NCBI GenBank assembly: GCA_944322715.1
Contig: CALUPT010000005.1
Span: 1-64,000 of the forward strand
Reading direction: 5' to 3'
DNA: 64,000 bases
From: an uncultured Bacteroidales bacterium
GTDB taxonomy: Bacteria > Bacteroidota > Bacteroidia > Bacteroidales > UBA932
Shown: positions 42,928 to 52,232 of the stretch, piece by piece
Layout of the letters: each line of letters begins with the position of its first letter
Numbering within the stretch: position 1 is the first letter of the stretch
Program-made: the position numbers and the translations under genes
The notes under the pieces: generated by a model
Told to the model about the DNA's origin: nothing
Database searches by the model: none
Seen by the model: only the letters and a program-made list of their open reading frames with translations

Positions 42928-42942
42928 ATCTGTCAATATCAT

Positions 42943-44319
42943 CTATTCGGCCGGTACATATACGTTGAACTCCGTTATGTTCGCAAGATGGATATCTCCG
43001 TTGAACCTCCAGGAATCATCACAGGAAACCTTGACATACCTGGTCTGGACTACCGTATCAAAATAAATCAGAGTCTCAGGGTTGTCCGTAGTCAGATATG
43101 AAGATTCCAGGAAATAGAAATCCTTTATTCTCGTCCACTCTGTCCCGTTGTCCGACACCGAGATGAACCCGGACCTGATGTCCGCCCTGCCTTCCATGTC
43201 ATTCCTGCGTGCAATTCCCACTGCCGCGATTCCGGTACTTTCAGCCATTTCAAACGAGATTTCGTAATAGTTCTGGTCTCCCACATAATGTATCACACCG
43301 GCTCCCGTTCCATAGTTTGCCTGCCAGTATGTAGACTGGCTGCCGTCAAGAGTCATTTCCGGCGTTTGCCCATAGTCATTCGAAACCGAGTTGCATTCAT
43401 GGATACTCAGATCCGACTGCGGATATGTATCTATAGACCCGACTATATCGAACATGGAGGAATATGTCTGGGCAAGCCCTGATCCTGCTGATACCGTAGC
43501 CGCAACAGAATATGCCGCTCCACTGAGCATGTCTTTCTTGATTCTGACCGTAAATACAATCTCGCTTAGTCCATCCGAGAAACTCTCTGCAGACGACTGT
43601 ATCTCATACGCCCCTTCAGGAATTGAAGGGAAAGAAGCATCTTCAGCCTGTCCGTTGAAACTGAAAGACACCGGGAAATCCCATCTGTTGTCTATCACCG
43701 TGGCGAGCCTGTATGTAAGGACATAGCTGTCCCCATCTTCCGGAAGGTCGTTCTTCGGCACCTGATTGGCAAACGGCGGCGTAAAGACAAACTGCATGGT
43801 TGACATGACCGGAACCAGAAGTTCATAGCCAAGATAATCGTATCTCGGCCCATCCACACCTTCCGTATGGTTCACTAACCTCAACGGCACGGCGTAATCC
43901 AGCAGATCGCTGTAATCCTGTGTCGAGGAAAAGGCCTTGAGCCTTTCGCAATCAAAGGATATGACGGTACTGCCCTTGCGGTCGATGACCTCGAACGGCT
44001 CCGAATCTATGGTATAGCAGTCTCGCGGCAGAGCCTTGTAAGCCGTGAAGTTGGTCTCATTGTATTCATCGAGCACTGATTCATCAATCACTACCGATAC
44101 GGTCGGAAGAGCCTCGTTGAAGCTGGCACAATACACCCGTATATCCTGCCCGTACGTCCCCTGGACATCGTAGAAGACATCCGTTTTCTGCAGGCCGTTG
44201 TTTACGAGATAGACCGACGGCCCGTACTGGTTGTCATCTATGTGCACACGTTCCACGCATGAAGACAGGACAGATGCAGCCGTCAGCATGGGGAATATGA
44301 TATATGTTTTCAATTTCAT
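42943..44319 (-). CDS. DUF1735 and discoidin-domain surface lipoprotein
   Basis: About 458 residues with lipobox SVLSSC. Residues about 20-170 look like DUF1735 (GPSVYLVNNGLQKTDVFYDV, SVVIDESVLDEYNETN, YTIDSEPFEV), a module of SusE-like glycan-binding proteins. The C-terminal 150 residues are an F5/8C (discoidin) domain: TYPQSDLSIHECNS, TYWQANYGTGAGVI, GFISVSDNGTEWTRI, TRYVKVSCDDSWR. The same domain ends the 779-residue protein of this locus, so both may bind one ligand. The true start is ATG 44319 (the frame is open to a TTG at 44328); it follows the SusD stop by 12 bases. Confidence 0.82.
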   Translation of the reverse strand: MKLKTYIIFPMLTAASVLSSCVERVHIDDNQYGPSVYLVNNGLQKTDVFYDVQGTYGQDIRVYCASFNEALPTVSVVIDESVLDEYNETNFTAYKALPRDCYTIDSEPFEVIDRKGSTVISFDCERLKAFSSTQDYSDLLDYAVPLRLVNHTEGVDGPRYDYLGYELLVPVMSTMQFVFTPPFANQVPKNDLPEDGDSYVLTYRLATVIDNRWDFPVSFSFNGQAEDASFPSIPEGAYEIQSSAESFSDGLSEIVFTVRIKKDMLSGAAYSVAATVSAGSGLAQTYSSMFDIVGSIDTYPQSDLSIHECNSVSNDYGQTPEMTLDGSQSTYWQANYGTGAGVIHYVGDQNYYEISFEMAESTGIAAVGIARRNDMEGRADIRSGFISVSDNGTEWTRIKDFYFLESSYLTTDNPETLIYFDTVVQTRYVKVSCDDSWRFNGDIHLANITEFNVYVPAE

Positions 44320-44331
44320 AATGTTCAAATT

Positions 44332-46254
44332 TTACCATCCATAGTTTTGAGTCAGATTGTAGGAGCGGTCAAGTTCTCCCTGGTTGAACGGCAGAAGATA
44401 GTTCTTTTCCGTCCATATTCTCGGCGTGCCGTAGCCGCCCTCCCCGAAATGACCGCTTCCGAACAGGGAAGTCCGCTGCCAGAATGCGGAATCCATTGCA
44501 TCTGAAGTCGCCGCAATGTTGCATCCTGCAACCTCCCCGCTGTTTTCAGCAGTGGATATCATCCAGGTATTCATGTCGAAGAACCTGGAATTCTCGAAAC
44601 ACAGCTCCACCATTCTCTCTCTCCTGATATATTTTCTCAGAAGGTCCTTGTCCCCGATAATTTCCGGATATAGATCTTCAATGTCGGGCAACCCGGCACG
44701 GGAGCGTACCATGTTCCAATATGTAAAAATATCCGAAGATACCGGATCGCTCTCAATCAGGGCTTCGACATAGGCAAGCAGGATATCGGCATAACGGAGC
44801 ATCGGCCAGAACAGTCTCCCGTAATCCGAGTTCGTACCTAACTTCTCCGTATCAACGAATTTAAGGGCGGTATATCCTGTTGATGGCCAGTTCTGGCCTT
44901 CCCCGCAGCCATGCAGCCCTCCGTTGTAATATTCGGTCGTCACCTTGGTCACATTGCAGACGAACGGCTGACCGCTCCAGCACACATTGGCGTAGAACCT
45001 CGCTTCGCGTCCTATGTACATGTTTCTGGTATCGATTGCATCCGTAACTTTTCCCGATTCCGGAACATTGCTCCAGAAAGGATTGACAAACGGGGCATAT
45101 CCCGTCTCGTCATATCCTGACCGGCTGTCTATCGCAATGACACCAAGGCCGTTGTCATAATTTTCTTCCTCAAGGTTGGTAATCGGATAATAGCCGTTGG
45201 CCATGGCAAAACAATCGACCAATTTCTGGGTAGGACCCAGACTCGCATAGCCGTTGGTCGAGCCCATCGACCTCGGAGTCACATGCTGTCTCCACAGACT
45301 TCCCCCTACATTCCGTCCGAAAATCAGCTCATCCGATGTCATCTCCACGAAAATGCTGTTGTAGTTGCGGATTACATCCGACATTGGGGATGAAGACGTT
45401 ATGCTTCCTTCTCCTACAAGATGATACTGTCTGAGGTCGATGACCGCCTTTGCCGCATCGGCGGCTGCCTTCCATTTGGTCTCATCGTAAACTGTAGCGA
45501 ACAGCTGACGGCCGGACTCATCCTTTATATTGTCATAAAGATGCGTTCCGTTCTGCCCGTTGAACAGAGGACGGGCGTTGTACAGCAGCAGTTTCGCCTT
45601 GAAAGCGAGGGCGGCACCGCTTGTCCCGCGCCCCTGATATGAGGCGCCCCAGCTCGGAGGAAGCAGGGCCGCAGCAGCATCGAACTCTCCGCACACCCAC
45701 TGCACCAGTTCATCCCACGGCATCCTGTCCACGTAGTTAATCGATTCATCCGCATAGTCGGGCAGGACATCCTTGTAGCATATCACCGGCCCGTAGCGTA
45801 CCATCAGAAAATAGTAATAGAACGCCCTGAGGAAGCGTGCCTCCGCCTTCCACTGGTCGATCTCGTTACGCGTCAGCTCCGGACACCTGTCGATATTCGC
45901 AAGGAAGTAGGTACATTCATGAATACCATAATAGCAGTTCTGATAGTCGCTCCTGTAGGTCGCACCTGTAGCATTCGGGGAGAGCACCCCGTGTGTGGCA
46001 AGAGCCCAGTCCCTGTCGTTTCCCTGATAGGCGGCCGAAGCCTCATCAGAGCCGCATGTCTCCATTCTGTATCCTACATGGGATTCATCTGCAATGTATG
46101 TGTAGCAGTTCACTAAGTACTCGAAAGATGTCTCCCTCTTCTCGAAAATGTTTTCCGAAGTCAGCTGATCATCCGGCTGCCTGTCCAGATAGCTCTCGCA
46201 GGAGAGCAGACAGAATGCTGATGCGATATAGATAAATATTCTTTTCATCTCCAT
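44332..46254 (-). CDS. SusD/RagB-family lipoprotein
   Basis: A 640-residue outer-membrane lipoprotein, longer than most SusD. Signal with lipobox CLLSC, then the SusD start CESYLDRQPDDQLTSENIF, helical TPR-like region (FLRAFYYYFLMVRYGPVICY) and C-terminal RagB region (MLRYADILLAYVEALIESD, YIRRERMVELCFENSRFFDM). It pairs with the SusC gene ending 12 bases upstream and would bind the locus substrate at the cell surface. An alternative ATG is two codons downstream. Confidence 0.94.
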   Translation of the reverse strand: MEMKRIFIYIASAFCLLSCESYLDRQPDDQLTSENIFEKRETSFEYLVNCYTYIADESHVGYRMETCGSDEASAAYQGNDRDWALATHGVLSPNATGATYRSDYQNCYYGIHECTYFLANIDRCPELTRNEIDQWKAEARFLRAFYYYFLMVRYGPVICYKDVLPDYADESINYVDRMPWDELVQWVCGEFDAAAALLPPSWGASYQGRGTSGAALAFKAKLLLYNARPLFNGQNGTHLYDNIKDESGRQLFATVYDETKWKAAADAAKAVIDLRQYHLVGEGSITSSSPMSDVIRNYNSIFVEMTSDELIFGRNVGGSLWRQHVTPRSMGSTNGYASLGPTQKLVDCFAMANGYYPITNLEEENYDNGLGVIAIDSRSGYDETGYAPFVNPFWSNVPESGKVTDAIDTRNMYIGREARFYANVCWSGQPFVCNVTKVTTEYYNGGLHGCGEGQNWPSTGYTALKFVDTEKLGTNSDYGRLFWPMLRYADILLAYVEALIESDPVSSDIFTYWNMVRSRAGLPDIEDLYPEIIGDKDLLRKYIRRERMVELCFENSRFFDMNTWMISTAENSGEVAGCNIAATSDAMDSAFWQRTSLFGSGHFGEGGYGTPRIWTEKNYLLPFNQGELDRSYNLTQNYGW

Positions 46255-46266
46255 AGTTCCGTAATT

Positions 46267-49200
46267 TTAGAATACCAGATTCACTCCTATTGTCCCTGTC
46301 CTGTTGATAGGATACTGGAATACTCCGTTTGCATCGTTCTGGTCAGGGTCCCACAATTTGAATTTACTGAATGTCAGTAGATTGTCTCCTGCAACAAAGA
46401 ACCGGACAGTCTGAAGCCCTGCCTTGTTCACAAGCCGTTTCGGAAGGGAATATCCGATTTCGGCATTTTTCAGGCGAAGATAGCTGCCATCCTGCTGCCA
46501 GAAGGTTGAACGGACTGAATTGTTGTTAGAACCGGCATTTACCGAAAGTCTCGGATATTTCGCATCCGGATTGTCCGGAGTCCAGTAATTGCCGTAGACA
46601 TCGGCCAGGAGATTGTTCCTGTATATGGAATTCTGGATAAATCCGCAGGTAAGGGAGCTGTAGGTATTCAGGGAAATGTTGCCTACACCCTGGAAGAACA
46701 GGGATACGTCGAAACCCTTCCATGAGGCGGATGCCCCGAAGCCGTACACTATCTCCGGTATTCCGGTACTTCCCAAAGGCTTCATGTCGTATGAGTTGAC
46801 CACTCCATCGCAGTTGAGGTCAAGATACCTGATGTCTCCGGGATATACCTTTCCGGCGACGGCCGTCTGGTCCGGCCACGAGGCAATATCTTCCTCATCC
46901 TTGAAAAGCCCGGCTGCCACATATCCGTAGGACTCGTATCTCGCCTGACCTGCCTGGTTCAGATAGAGCTCCTCCCAGTCTGGAGAGTTCATGTCCAGAA
47001 TGACATTCCTTGAAAAGGTGAAGTTTGCAAGGGCGGAAACATATACCTCTCCGAACTGCCTGTCGAAAGTGGCAGACATATCCCAGCCTGTGTTCCGCAT
47101 CTTTCCGCTGTTGGTGTACGGCCTGACATGATAGCCTGCATAATACGGAAGGGTCGCCATCTGAGTGAAGATACCTGTCCTGTATTCATGGAAATAGTCC
47201 ACCTGGAGTTTCAGGGAATTGAAAAGCTGTATATCCACACCGAGGTCCAGTTTCCGGGATGTCTCCCAGCCGACATTCGGATTGGCCACATCCCCTAGCC
47301 GCGTAGCCGACTGCGTGTTCGAAGTGACTCCGAAGACATACGAGCCGAAATCCTTGTCCACGGTCTCCAAATATATGAACCGTCTTCCGCCCCCGATCTG
47401 GTCATTGCCGACAAGTCCGTATGAGCCGCGCAGCTTGAGCTGGCTGACCACATTTTTCAGCGGCTGCCAGAACGGCTCCTCTGAAATCATGTATCCGAGG
47501 GCCACTGATGGGAAGAACCCGAAACGGTGTCCCGGAGAGAAGTTCTCCGAACCGTTGTATCCCGCATTGAATTCAAAGAAATACCGGCCCGCATAATTGT
47601 ATGTAAGCCTTGCAGCGAGTCCCTGATGCCTGTACGGGAGTGCCGCATTGGAATCAGTCGCACTGTCTCCCACATAGTTCCTGCTCGACATCTGGTACAG
47701 GAGCATGGCGGTTATTCCGTGTTTCCCGAAAGAGCGGGCGAAATTCAGGTTTGCCTCCAGATAGAGTGCCCTCCACCCTGTCGAACCTCTGGAGAAACCG
47801 AGAGTCTGGGAACCTTCCACGAACTGTGTAGTATGCAGCACGCCATCCCCATCCCGGTAAGCATTGCCGTAGATGGCCGGAGTCCTCGTCCTGTTCTGCG
47901 TATGGCTGTTGTTTGCATCGAAAGACCCTTTTACCGTACCTTTAAGGCCTTCGAGAAACCATGAGAAATCATGGTTGATTGCCACTACCGACTGGGCATT
48001 GTTCCAGAATGACTGACGGTATCCGGTCTGTGTCAGAAGAGAATACGGATTCTCTCCGTTTGCGCTCGGTCCTGATGGCTGGCCGTTGGAATACTGCATG
48101 GGGAACAGCACTCCCGGAGTCCGCAGAGCAGCCGACCAGATAGCAGTGGCATCTGTCCCGCCCTGGTTCTTCTGCTCGAAGGTAGTGGCCAGACTGAGGT
48201 CAACATCCGTATGCTCGGTCAGCGTCACATTGACATTTGCCCTGAAATTGAACCTTCTGTAAAAAGTCGAGGTATTGTAGTTCAGAGCCGGGTCATTCCT
48301 GAAAAGTCCATCCTCATTATAGAATCCGCCGCTGAGATAATACTTTACGGAATTGGTGCCGCCGCTCACATTGACATTGGCGCGGTGCGATGAAGACAGT
48401 TTCTTGAACAGCGACCCGGTCCAGTCCACATTCGGATACAGATCCGGATCAATGCCCGAATTCACCGCATCGATGTAGTTACGGTCGAAATAAGGTGCCG
48501 AACCGTTGCTCTCAAGGGCATAATTGTACATTTCCATGAACTGCGCCCCGCTTGCCACCTCCGGAACCTTCGTAGGGCTGACTATTCCCGCCTGATATTT
48601 GACATTGACCTTGGCCTTTCCTTCCTCTCCCTTGCGGGTAGTGACGAGAACGACTCCATTGGCTCCTCTCACGCCATAGACAGCAGTCGCGGAAGCATCC
48701 TTTAGGATGGAGAATTCCTTGATATCCTCCACATCCACAAGGTCAAGATCCCTTTCCACACCGTCTACCAGCACAAGAGGCTGGTTATTCTCTCCGAACG
48801 TCCCTATACCGCGGATGAAAAACGTAGTGGCCTCACCCGGTTCACCGCTCCTCTTGTAGGAAATGACGCCGGAAACTCTTCCGGCAAGGGCACTGGACAC
48901 GCTGGACACCGGAACCTGGAGGGAAATAGGATCCACGGTAGAAATGGAGCCGATGATCGAAGCCCGTTTCTGGCTGCCGTAGCCTACGGCCACAGCCTCC
49001 TCCAGAGTATTCATATCCTCCTCCAGAGCCACATTGATGACCTGTCCGCCTTTCTTTACAGCGACTTCTTTCTCGGCATATCCGAGCAGGGAGAATGTCA
49101 CATATCCGTAATTGCCTGTAAATCTCAGTTCATAGTTACCGTCAAGGTCGCTCATAGAAGAATGAGGGGTATCCTTGACCCATACAGCTACCCCGACAAG

Positions 49201-49332
49201 AGGCTCCTTCGTCTCAGCATCATATATCCTTCCCTTCACGACCGTCTCCTGACTGTCCTGCGCAGACAGGCTCTGCATCCCTCCCAGAACCATCAGGAAG
49301 GAGAATGCCAGCAATATGTTCTTTATCTGCAT
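46267..49332 (-). CDS. SusC-family TonB-dependent outer-membrane transporter
   Basis: A complete SusC of 1021 residues. Signal peptide ending near SLSAQ, a carboxypeptidase-regulatory-like domain (VVKGRIYDAETKEPLVGVAV), a TonB-box-like EEAVAVGYGSQKR, the plug (FFIRGIGTFGENNQPLVLVD, FSILKDASATAVYGVRGANG) and a 22-strand type barrel ending in TIGVNLVF. It moves a ligand across the outer membrane with energy from TonB. There is no N-terminal STN domain, so it is not the partner of a FecR-type regulator. It lies between the 779-residue lipoprotein gene upstream and its SusD downstream. Confidence 0.96.
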   Translation of the reverse strand: MQIKNILLAFSFLMVLGGMQSLSAQDSQETVVKGRIYDAETKEPLVGVAVWVKDTPHSSMSDLDGNYELRFTGNYGYVTFSLLGYAEKEVAVKKGGQVINVALEEDMNTLEEAVAVGYGSQKRASIIGSISTVDPISLQVPVSSVSSALAGRVSGVISYKRSGEPGEATTFFIRGIGTFGENNQPLVLVDGVERDLDLVDVEDIKEFSILKDASATAVYGVRGANGVVLVTTRKGEEGKAKVNVKYQAGIVSPTKVPEVASGAQFMEMYNYALESNGSAPYFDRNYIDAVNSGIDPDLYPNVDWTGSLFKKLSSSHRANVNVSGGTNSVKYYLSGGFYNEDGLFRNDPALNYNTSTFYRRFNFRANVNVTLTEHTDVDLSLATTFEQKNQGGTDATAIWSAALRTPGVLFPMQYSNGQPSGPSANGENPYSLLTQTGYRQSFWNNAQSVVAINHDFSWFLEGLKGTVKGSFDANNSHTQNRTRTPAIYGNAYRDGDGVLHTTQFVEGSQTLGFSRGSTGWRALYLEANLNFARSFGKHGITAMLLYQMSSRNYVGDSATDSNAALPYRHQGLAARLTYNYAGRYFFEFNAGYNGSENFSPGHRFGFFPSVALGYMISEEPFWQPLKNVVSQLKLRGSYGLVGNDQIGGGRRFIYLETVDKDFGSYVFGVTSNTQSATRLGDVANPNVGWETSRKLDLGVDIQLFNSLKLQVDYFHEYRTGIFTQMATLPYYAGYHVRPYTNSGKMRNTGWDMSATFDRQFGEVYVSALANFTFSRNVILDMNSPDWEELYLNQAGQARYESYGYVAAGLFKDEEDIASWPDQTAVAGKVYPGDIRYLDLNCDGVVNSYDMKPLGSTGIPEIVYGFGASASWKGFDVSLFFQGVGNISLNTYSSLTCGFIQNSIYRNNLLADVYGNYWTPDNPDAKYPRLSVNAGSNNNSVRSTFWQQDGSYLRLKNAEIGYSLPKRLVNKAGLQTVRFFVAGDNLLTFSKFKLWDPDQNDANGVFQYPINRTGTIGVNLVF

Positions 49333-49347
49333 AAGATTGTACTATAG

Positions 49348-51687
49348 TCATTTAACATAAAAGTTCAGTTCCCTTACATTGGCGCAGCAATATTCGCCGC
49401 TGTACCGCCAGCTGTCCCCGAGGGAAATCCTGACATATCTTGCCTGCACAGGCGCAGGGAGAATGAAAGAGATACGGTATTCCGAACCGCTGCCATACAT
49501 GTGGACACCATGGAACTGGATGAATGTCCCGGCCTCAGTCCATTGCTGCCCATCATCAGACACCGAAACAATGATATCCTTAAGATCGGCGCGTCCGCGG
49601 GTATCGAAATTCTCTACAATGTCCACGGCGGCAAGCGTTTGGGATTCAGCCATGGAATATACGAGTTCGTAATATCTGCCATCATCCGGAGTATGCTTGA
49701 TATTGTCCTCTGTTGCCGTACCCCAGTTGGCCTGCCATTGGGTTCCCCTGTTGTTGTCGAGCGTATTTGCTATCGGCTCGCCATTAGCAAACGAATTGGT
49801 ACTGACTGCAGTAATATCTGACTGCGGATAAAGGGTCAGGCCGGTGGCGAACTGTACTGTTCCGAGAGCCACTGTCCTGCTGCCTCTTGTCAGCAATATC
49901 CTGTATTTTCCGTCCGGAATTCCGTCCGGAACCTTCGCGTTAAGGCTTGTCGTGCTGACATAGGCCGTATTGCTCTCATAGGACGTTCCTATCGTAACTG
50001 ACTCGAATGCCACCTTGTCTCCCGACTCGAAATTCTTGCCGTTGATAAAGAAATCCGAACCGTCATTCACGGCAAGGCTCTGGGCGAAACGGACATCGGC
50101 AACTGTGAAGAATCCCGTATTGTCATAGTTCGCGACCTTGCTTGCCTCGTACAGACCTGCTATTTCCGACCGGCTGAGGTTCTTGCCATAAAGTTTCACG
50201 GCAGCGACATTGCCCCTCATACCATTGTCTCCCTCTTTTATGTCCTTCGGCCCGGAACCTATCCCGAACAGTCCGACAGGAGATGACAGGGCTTCGGCTT
50301 CAGATATAATCACCTGTTTTCCATCCACATATACGGCAGCCCTGCCCGTTACGGAATTATAAGTCCCCACGACATGGTAATATTGCCCCGCAGCAGGCGA
50401 TATCCCGCTGTCGATTACTGTGTTTCCAAGACAATAACGGATTGTTCCGTCACGAATGATGATGCCGAACCCATCCCCGGACAGGGAGCCGGCTATGACA
50501 ATATCCTTATCTGCAGGAACATAGTCGGTACTGAACACGCATTCGATGGTATGTGCCGTTTCTATCCGGTCAGACACACCCGAGAGGTCTGTTCTGAAAA
50601 AACCGTATGCGCCGCTCGTCTGCAGCCCTCCTACACCATAGGCATCAGGCTGTACGTTGAAATCGTGATTGAATCTGGCTATATCAGCCCCGAACAGGTC
50701 GCTGTGCCGGGTAGCCATGAAACTGCCGTACACAGTCTGGACAGGGAGCGATGAAGCGGACTTGTCCCGGGCATTCCCGTCTGAAGTGAATTCCACATCA
50801 AGTATGTCTGCCTGCGGCGCTTCCTTCGGCTGGAGCTCGAGGGCTGCCGACAGCTCCGCGAAATGCCCTGCCATGACTGAAGATGCTTCGCCTGCGGATA
50901 GGATCCCGCTGTACACATCACCGCTTGCAGTCGTCACATTGCATTCGAGTGCGGCATCTGCCAGAGACTCCACGGGAGCCATCCCTACCCACAAGCTTCC
51001 GTCATAATCATCAGGAAGAGAGACTTCTATCGCACCGACTGCATCCGATGCCATAGCAACTGTACCGTCCGACATATCCAATGCCGCATTCCCTGCCAGA
51101 GGGATTTTCTCCGATGTTATCTGCACGGACAGGGCCACATCATCTTCCGGAATACCTGAAAAGCTGATCTTCGCGAATGCGGAAGCCATGAAGAATCCTA
51201 TTCCGGACTTCTCCTCGCCTTCCGGTACATTGGAAGACTTGCCGTACATGATAACGGAATTCCTGTCCGGCCCGTCCGACAGGCTTGCCTGCGTCTCAGG
51301 GAAACGCACATTCATGACATCCTCCGAAGAAATCACGGAAACAAAGGCAGAAGCCGGATACACGGCTCGGAAGACAACCGGAAAAGACACTTCCTCCCCG
51401 AACTCCGGTCTGATTATGGCTGTCTGATAATCGGAATAGGGATAGACCCTGGCAGATACCGGTTCTCCTGCGCCGGCTGCCACTGACACCCTGTCATCGA
51501 ATGACCAGATGAAGTCAAATCCGCAATCTGTATCTGCTACGGATAAGGCCTCGATCTGTACAGCCGCTTCAGCCGGAATATCGTATCCGGAAGGAATCCC
51601 AGCCTTTTCACTGCAGCCTGCAAACGAAACGGTAAGGCAAAGCACCGACCATCCCGCAATCTGGATAAATTTAGTGTTAAACATCAT
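49348..51687 (-). CDS. Large surface lipoprotein with LamG and discoidin domains
   Basis: A 779-residue lipoprotein (lipobox SFAGC). The first 270 residues resemble fimbrillin-type proteins (WSFDDRVSVAAGAGEPVSARV, FAKISFSGIPEDDVALSVQI, a pattern for a surface beta-sandwich). Residues about 300-510 form a LamG/concanavalin-like domain (HTIECVFSTDYVPADKDIVI, YYHVVGTYNSVTGRAAVYVD, MRGNVAAVKLYGKNLSRSEI). An IPT-like strand set follows, then a C-terminal F5/8C domain (LYPQSDITAVSTNSF, GTQWQANWGT, IVSVSDDGQQWTEAG, ARYVRISLGDSWRYSG). It is the first gene of the locus, 15 bases before SusC, an unusual place for a binding lipoprotein. A carbohydrate or matrix ligand is probable. Confidence 0.75.
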   Translation of the reverse strand: MMFNTKFIQIAGWSVLCLTVSFAGCSEKAGIPSGYDIPAEAAVQIEALSVADTDCGFDFIWSFDDRVSVAAGAGEPVSARVYPYSDYQTAIIRPEFGEEVSFPVVFRAVYPASAFVSVISSEDVMNVRFPETQASLSDGPDRNSVIMYGKSSNVPEGEEKSGIGFFMASAFAKISFSGIPEDDVALSVQITSEKIPLAGNAALDMSDGTVAMASDAVGAIEVSLPDDYDGSLWVGMAPVESLADAALECNVTTASGDVYSGILSAGEASSVMAGHFAELSAALELQPKEAPQADILDVEFTSDGNARDKSASSLPVQTVYGSFMATRHSDLFGADIARFNHDFNVQPDAYGVGGLQTSGAYGFFRTDLSGVSDRIETAHTIECVFSTDYVPADKDIVIAGSLSGDGFGIIIRDGTIRYCLGNTVIDSGISPAAGQYYHVVGTYNSVTGRAAVYVDGKQVIISEAEALSSPVGLFGIGSGPKDIKEGDNGMRGNVAAVKLYGKNLSRSEIAGLYEASKVANYDNTGFFTVADVRFAQSLAVNDGSDFFINGKNFESGDKVAFESVTIGTSYESNTAYVSTTSLNAKVPDGIPDGKYRILLTRGSRTVALGTVQFATGLTLYPQSDITAVSTNSFANGEPIANTLDNNRGTQWQANWGTATEDNIKHTPDDGRYYELVYSMAESQTLAAVDIVENFDTRGRADLKDIIVSVSDDGQQWTEAGTFIQFHGVHMYGSGSEYRISFILPAPVQARYVRISLGDSWRYSGEYCCANVRELNFYVK

Positions 51688-52010
51688 GAGCTATAGGTTA
51701 TTGAAATGATATTACCGGACACGAACGACGATCCCGGAGAAAAACCATTTCTTCGGGACAAAAGATGACGCAAGCCTGCCTGTCCGCTATCGGCAGACAG
51801 ACCGAAAAATGAAAAAGAGGAATTTTCCTGGAATTCTACAGAACAGCCGTTAACTCTGCCCCCCCCAATGAATCACATCAGCCTTCACAGAAACAGGGCC
51901 GGATGGAGGAAATGCTATGTAATGGGGAAGATGCATCAGACAATTGTCGTATTAATATGGTAAACCGCGGCAATTTTGAGTAACAAATTTAGACATTTAA
52001 TCCGTATCGC
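51688..52010 (-). other. Long leader region of the second SusCD locus
   Basis: No gene is visible here. From the promoter at 51984-52014 to the start codon at 51687 there are about 290 bases of presumed untranslated leader. It contains a run of eight C (51859-51866, G8 in the transcript) and short inverted segments around 51750-51800 but no riboswitch I recognise. Confidence 0.4.
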
Positions 52011-52014
52011 CAAA
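51984..52014 (-). promoter_or_regulatory. Promoter of the second SusCD locus (-33 TTTG, -7 TAAATTTG)
   Basis: On the minus strand TTTG (52011-52014) is followed after exactly 19 bases by TAAATTTG (51984-51991). This is the best promoter match in the window. It implies a leader of about 290 bases before the 779-residue lipoprotein gene. Confidence 0.7.
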
Positions 52015-52085
52015 TTTCATTTCATTTTTTTGACACATTTTTTGAAAACTAAAAAAATACACTCAAAAAAGAAAAAAGATGCAAT

Positions 52086-52103
52086 GTCCTCGGGGCGGAG
52101 GAC
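52086..52103. other. GC-rich hairpin in the AT-rich gap before the Rpn gene
   Basis: GTCCTC (52086-52091) pairs with GAGGAC (52098-52103) around GGGGCG. On the minus strand it is followed by AT-rich sequence with T runs, so it might stop transcription running leftward. The rest of the gap 52015-52232 is poly-A-rich, with no gene seen. Confidence 0.35.
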
Positions 52104-52232
52104 TGAAAAAAGTAAAAAAGAGAAAAACTTTGCATCAAAAAAAAGAAAAATCTGACTTTGAATGCATTTCGGGTATTGTTTCTATCGCAGGAACAGCATT
52201 AACTTCGGGGAAACATTTTAATCTTTTGAGTC

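Noticed and set aside
52015..52232. Small gene or RNA in the A-rich gap before the Rpn gene
   Set aside because: The only open frame (starting at 52079) overlaps the Rpn start out of frame and has a low-complexity Lys-rich sequence; no RNA family is recognisable.
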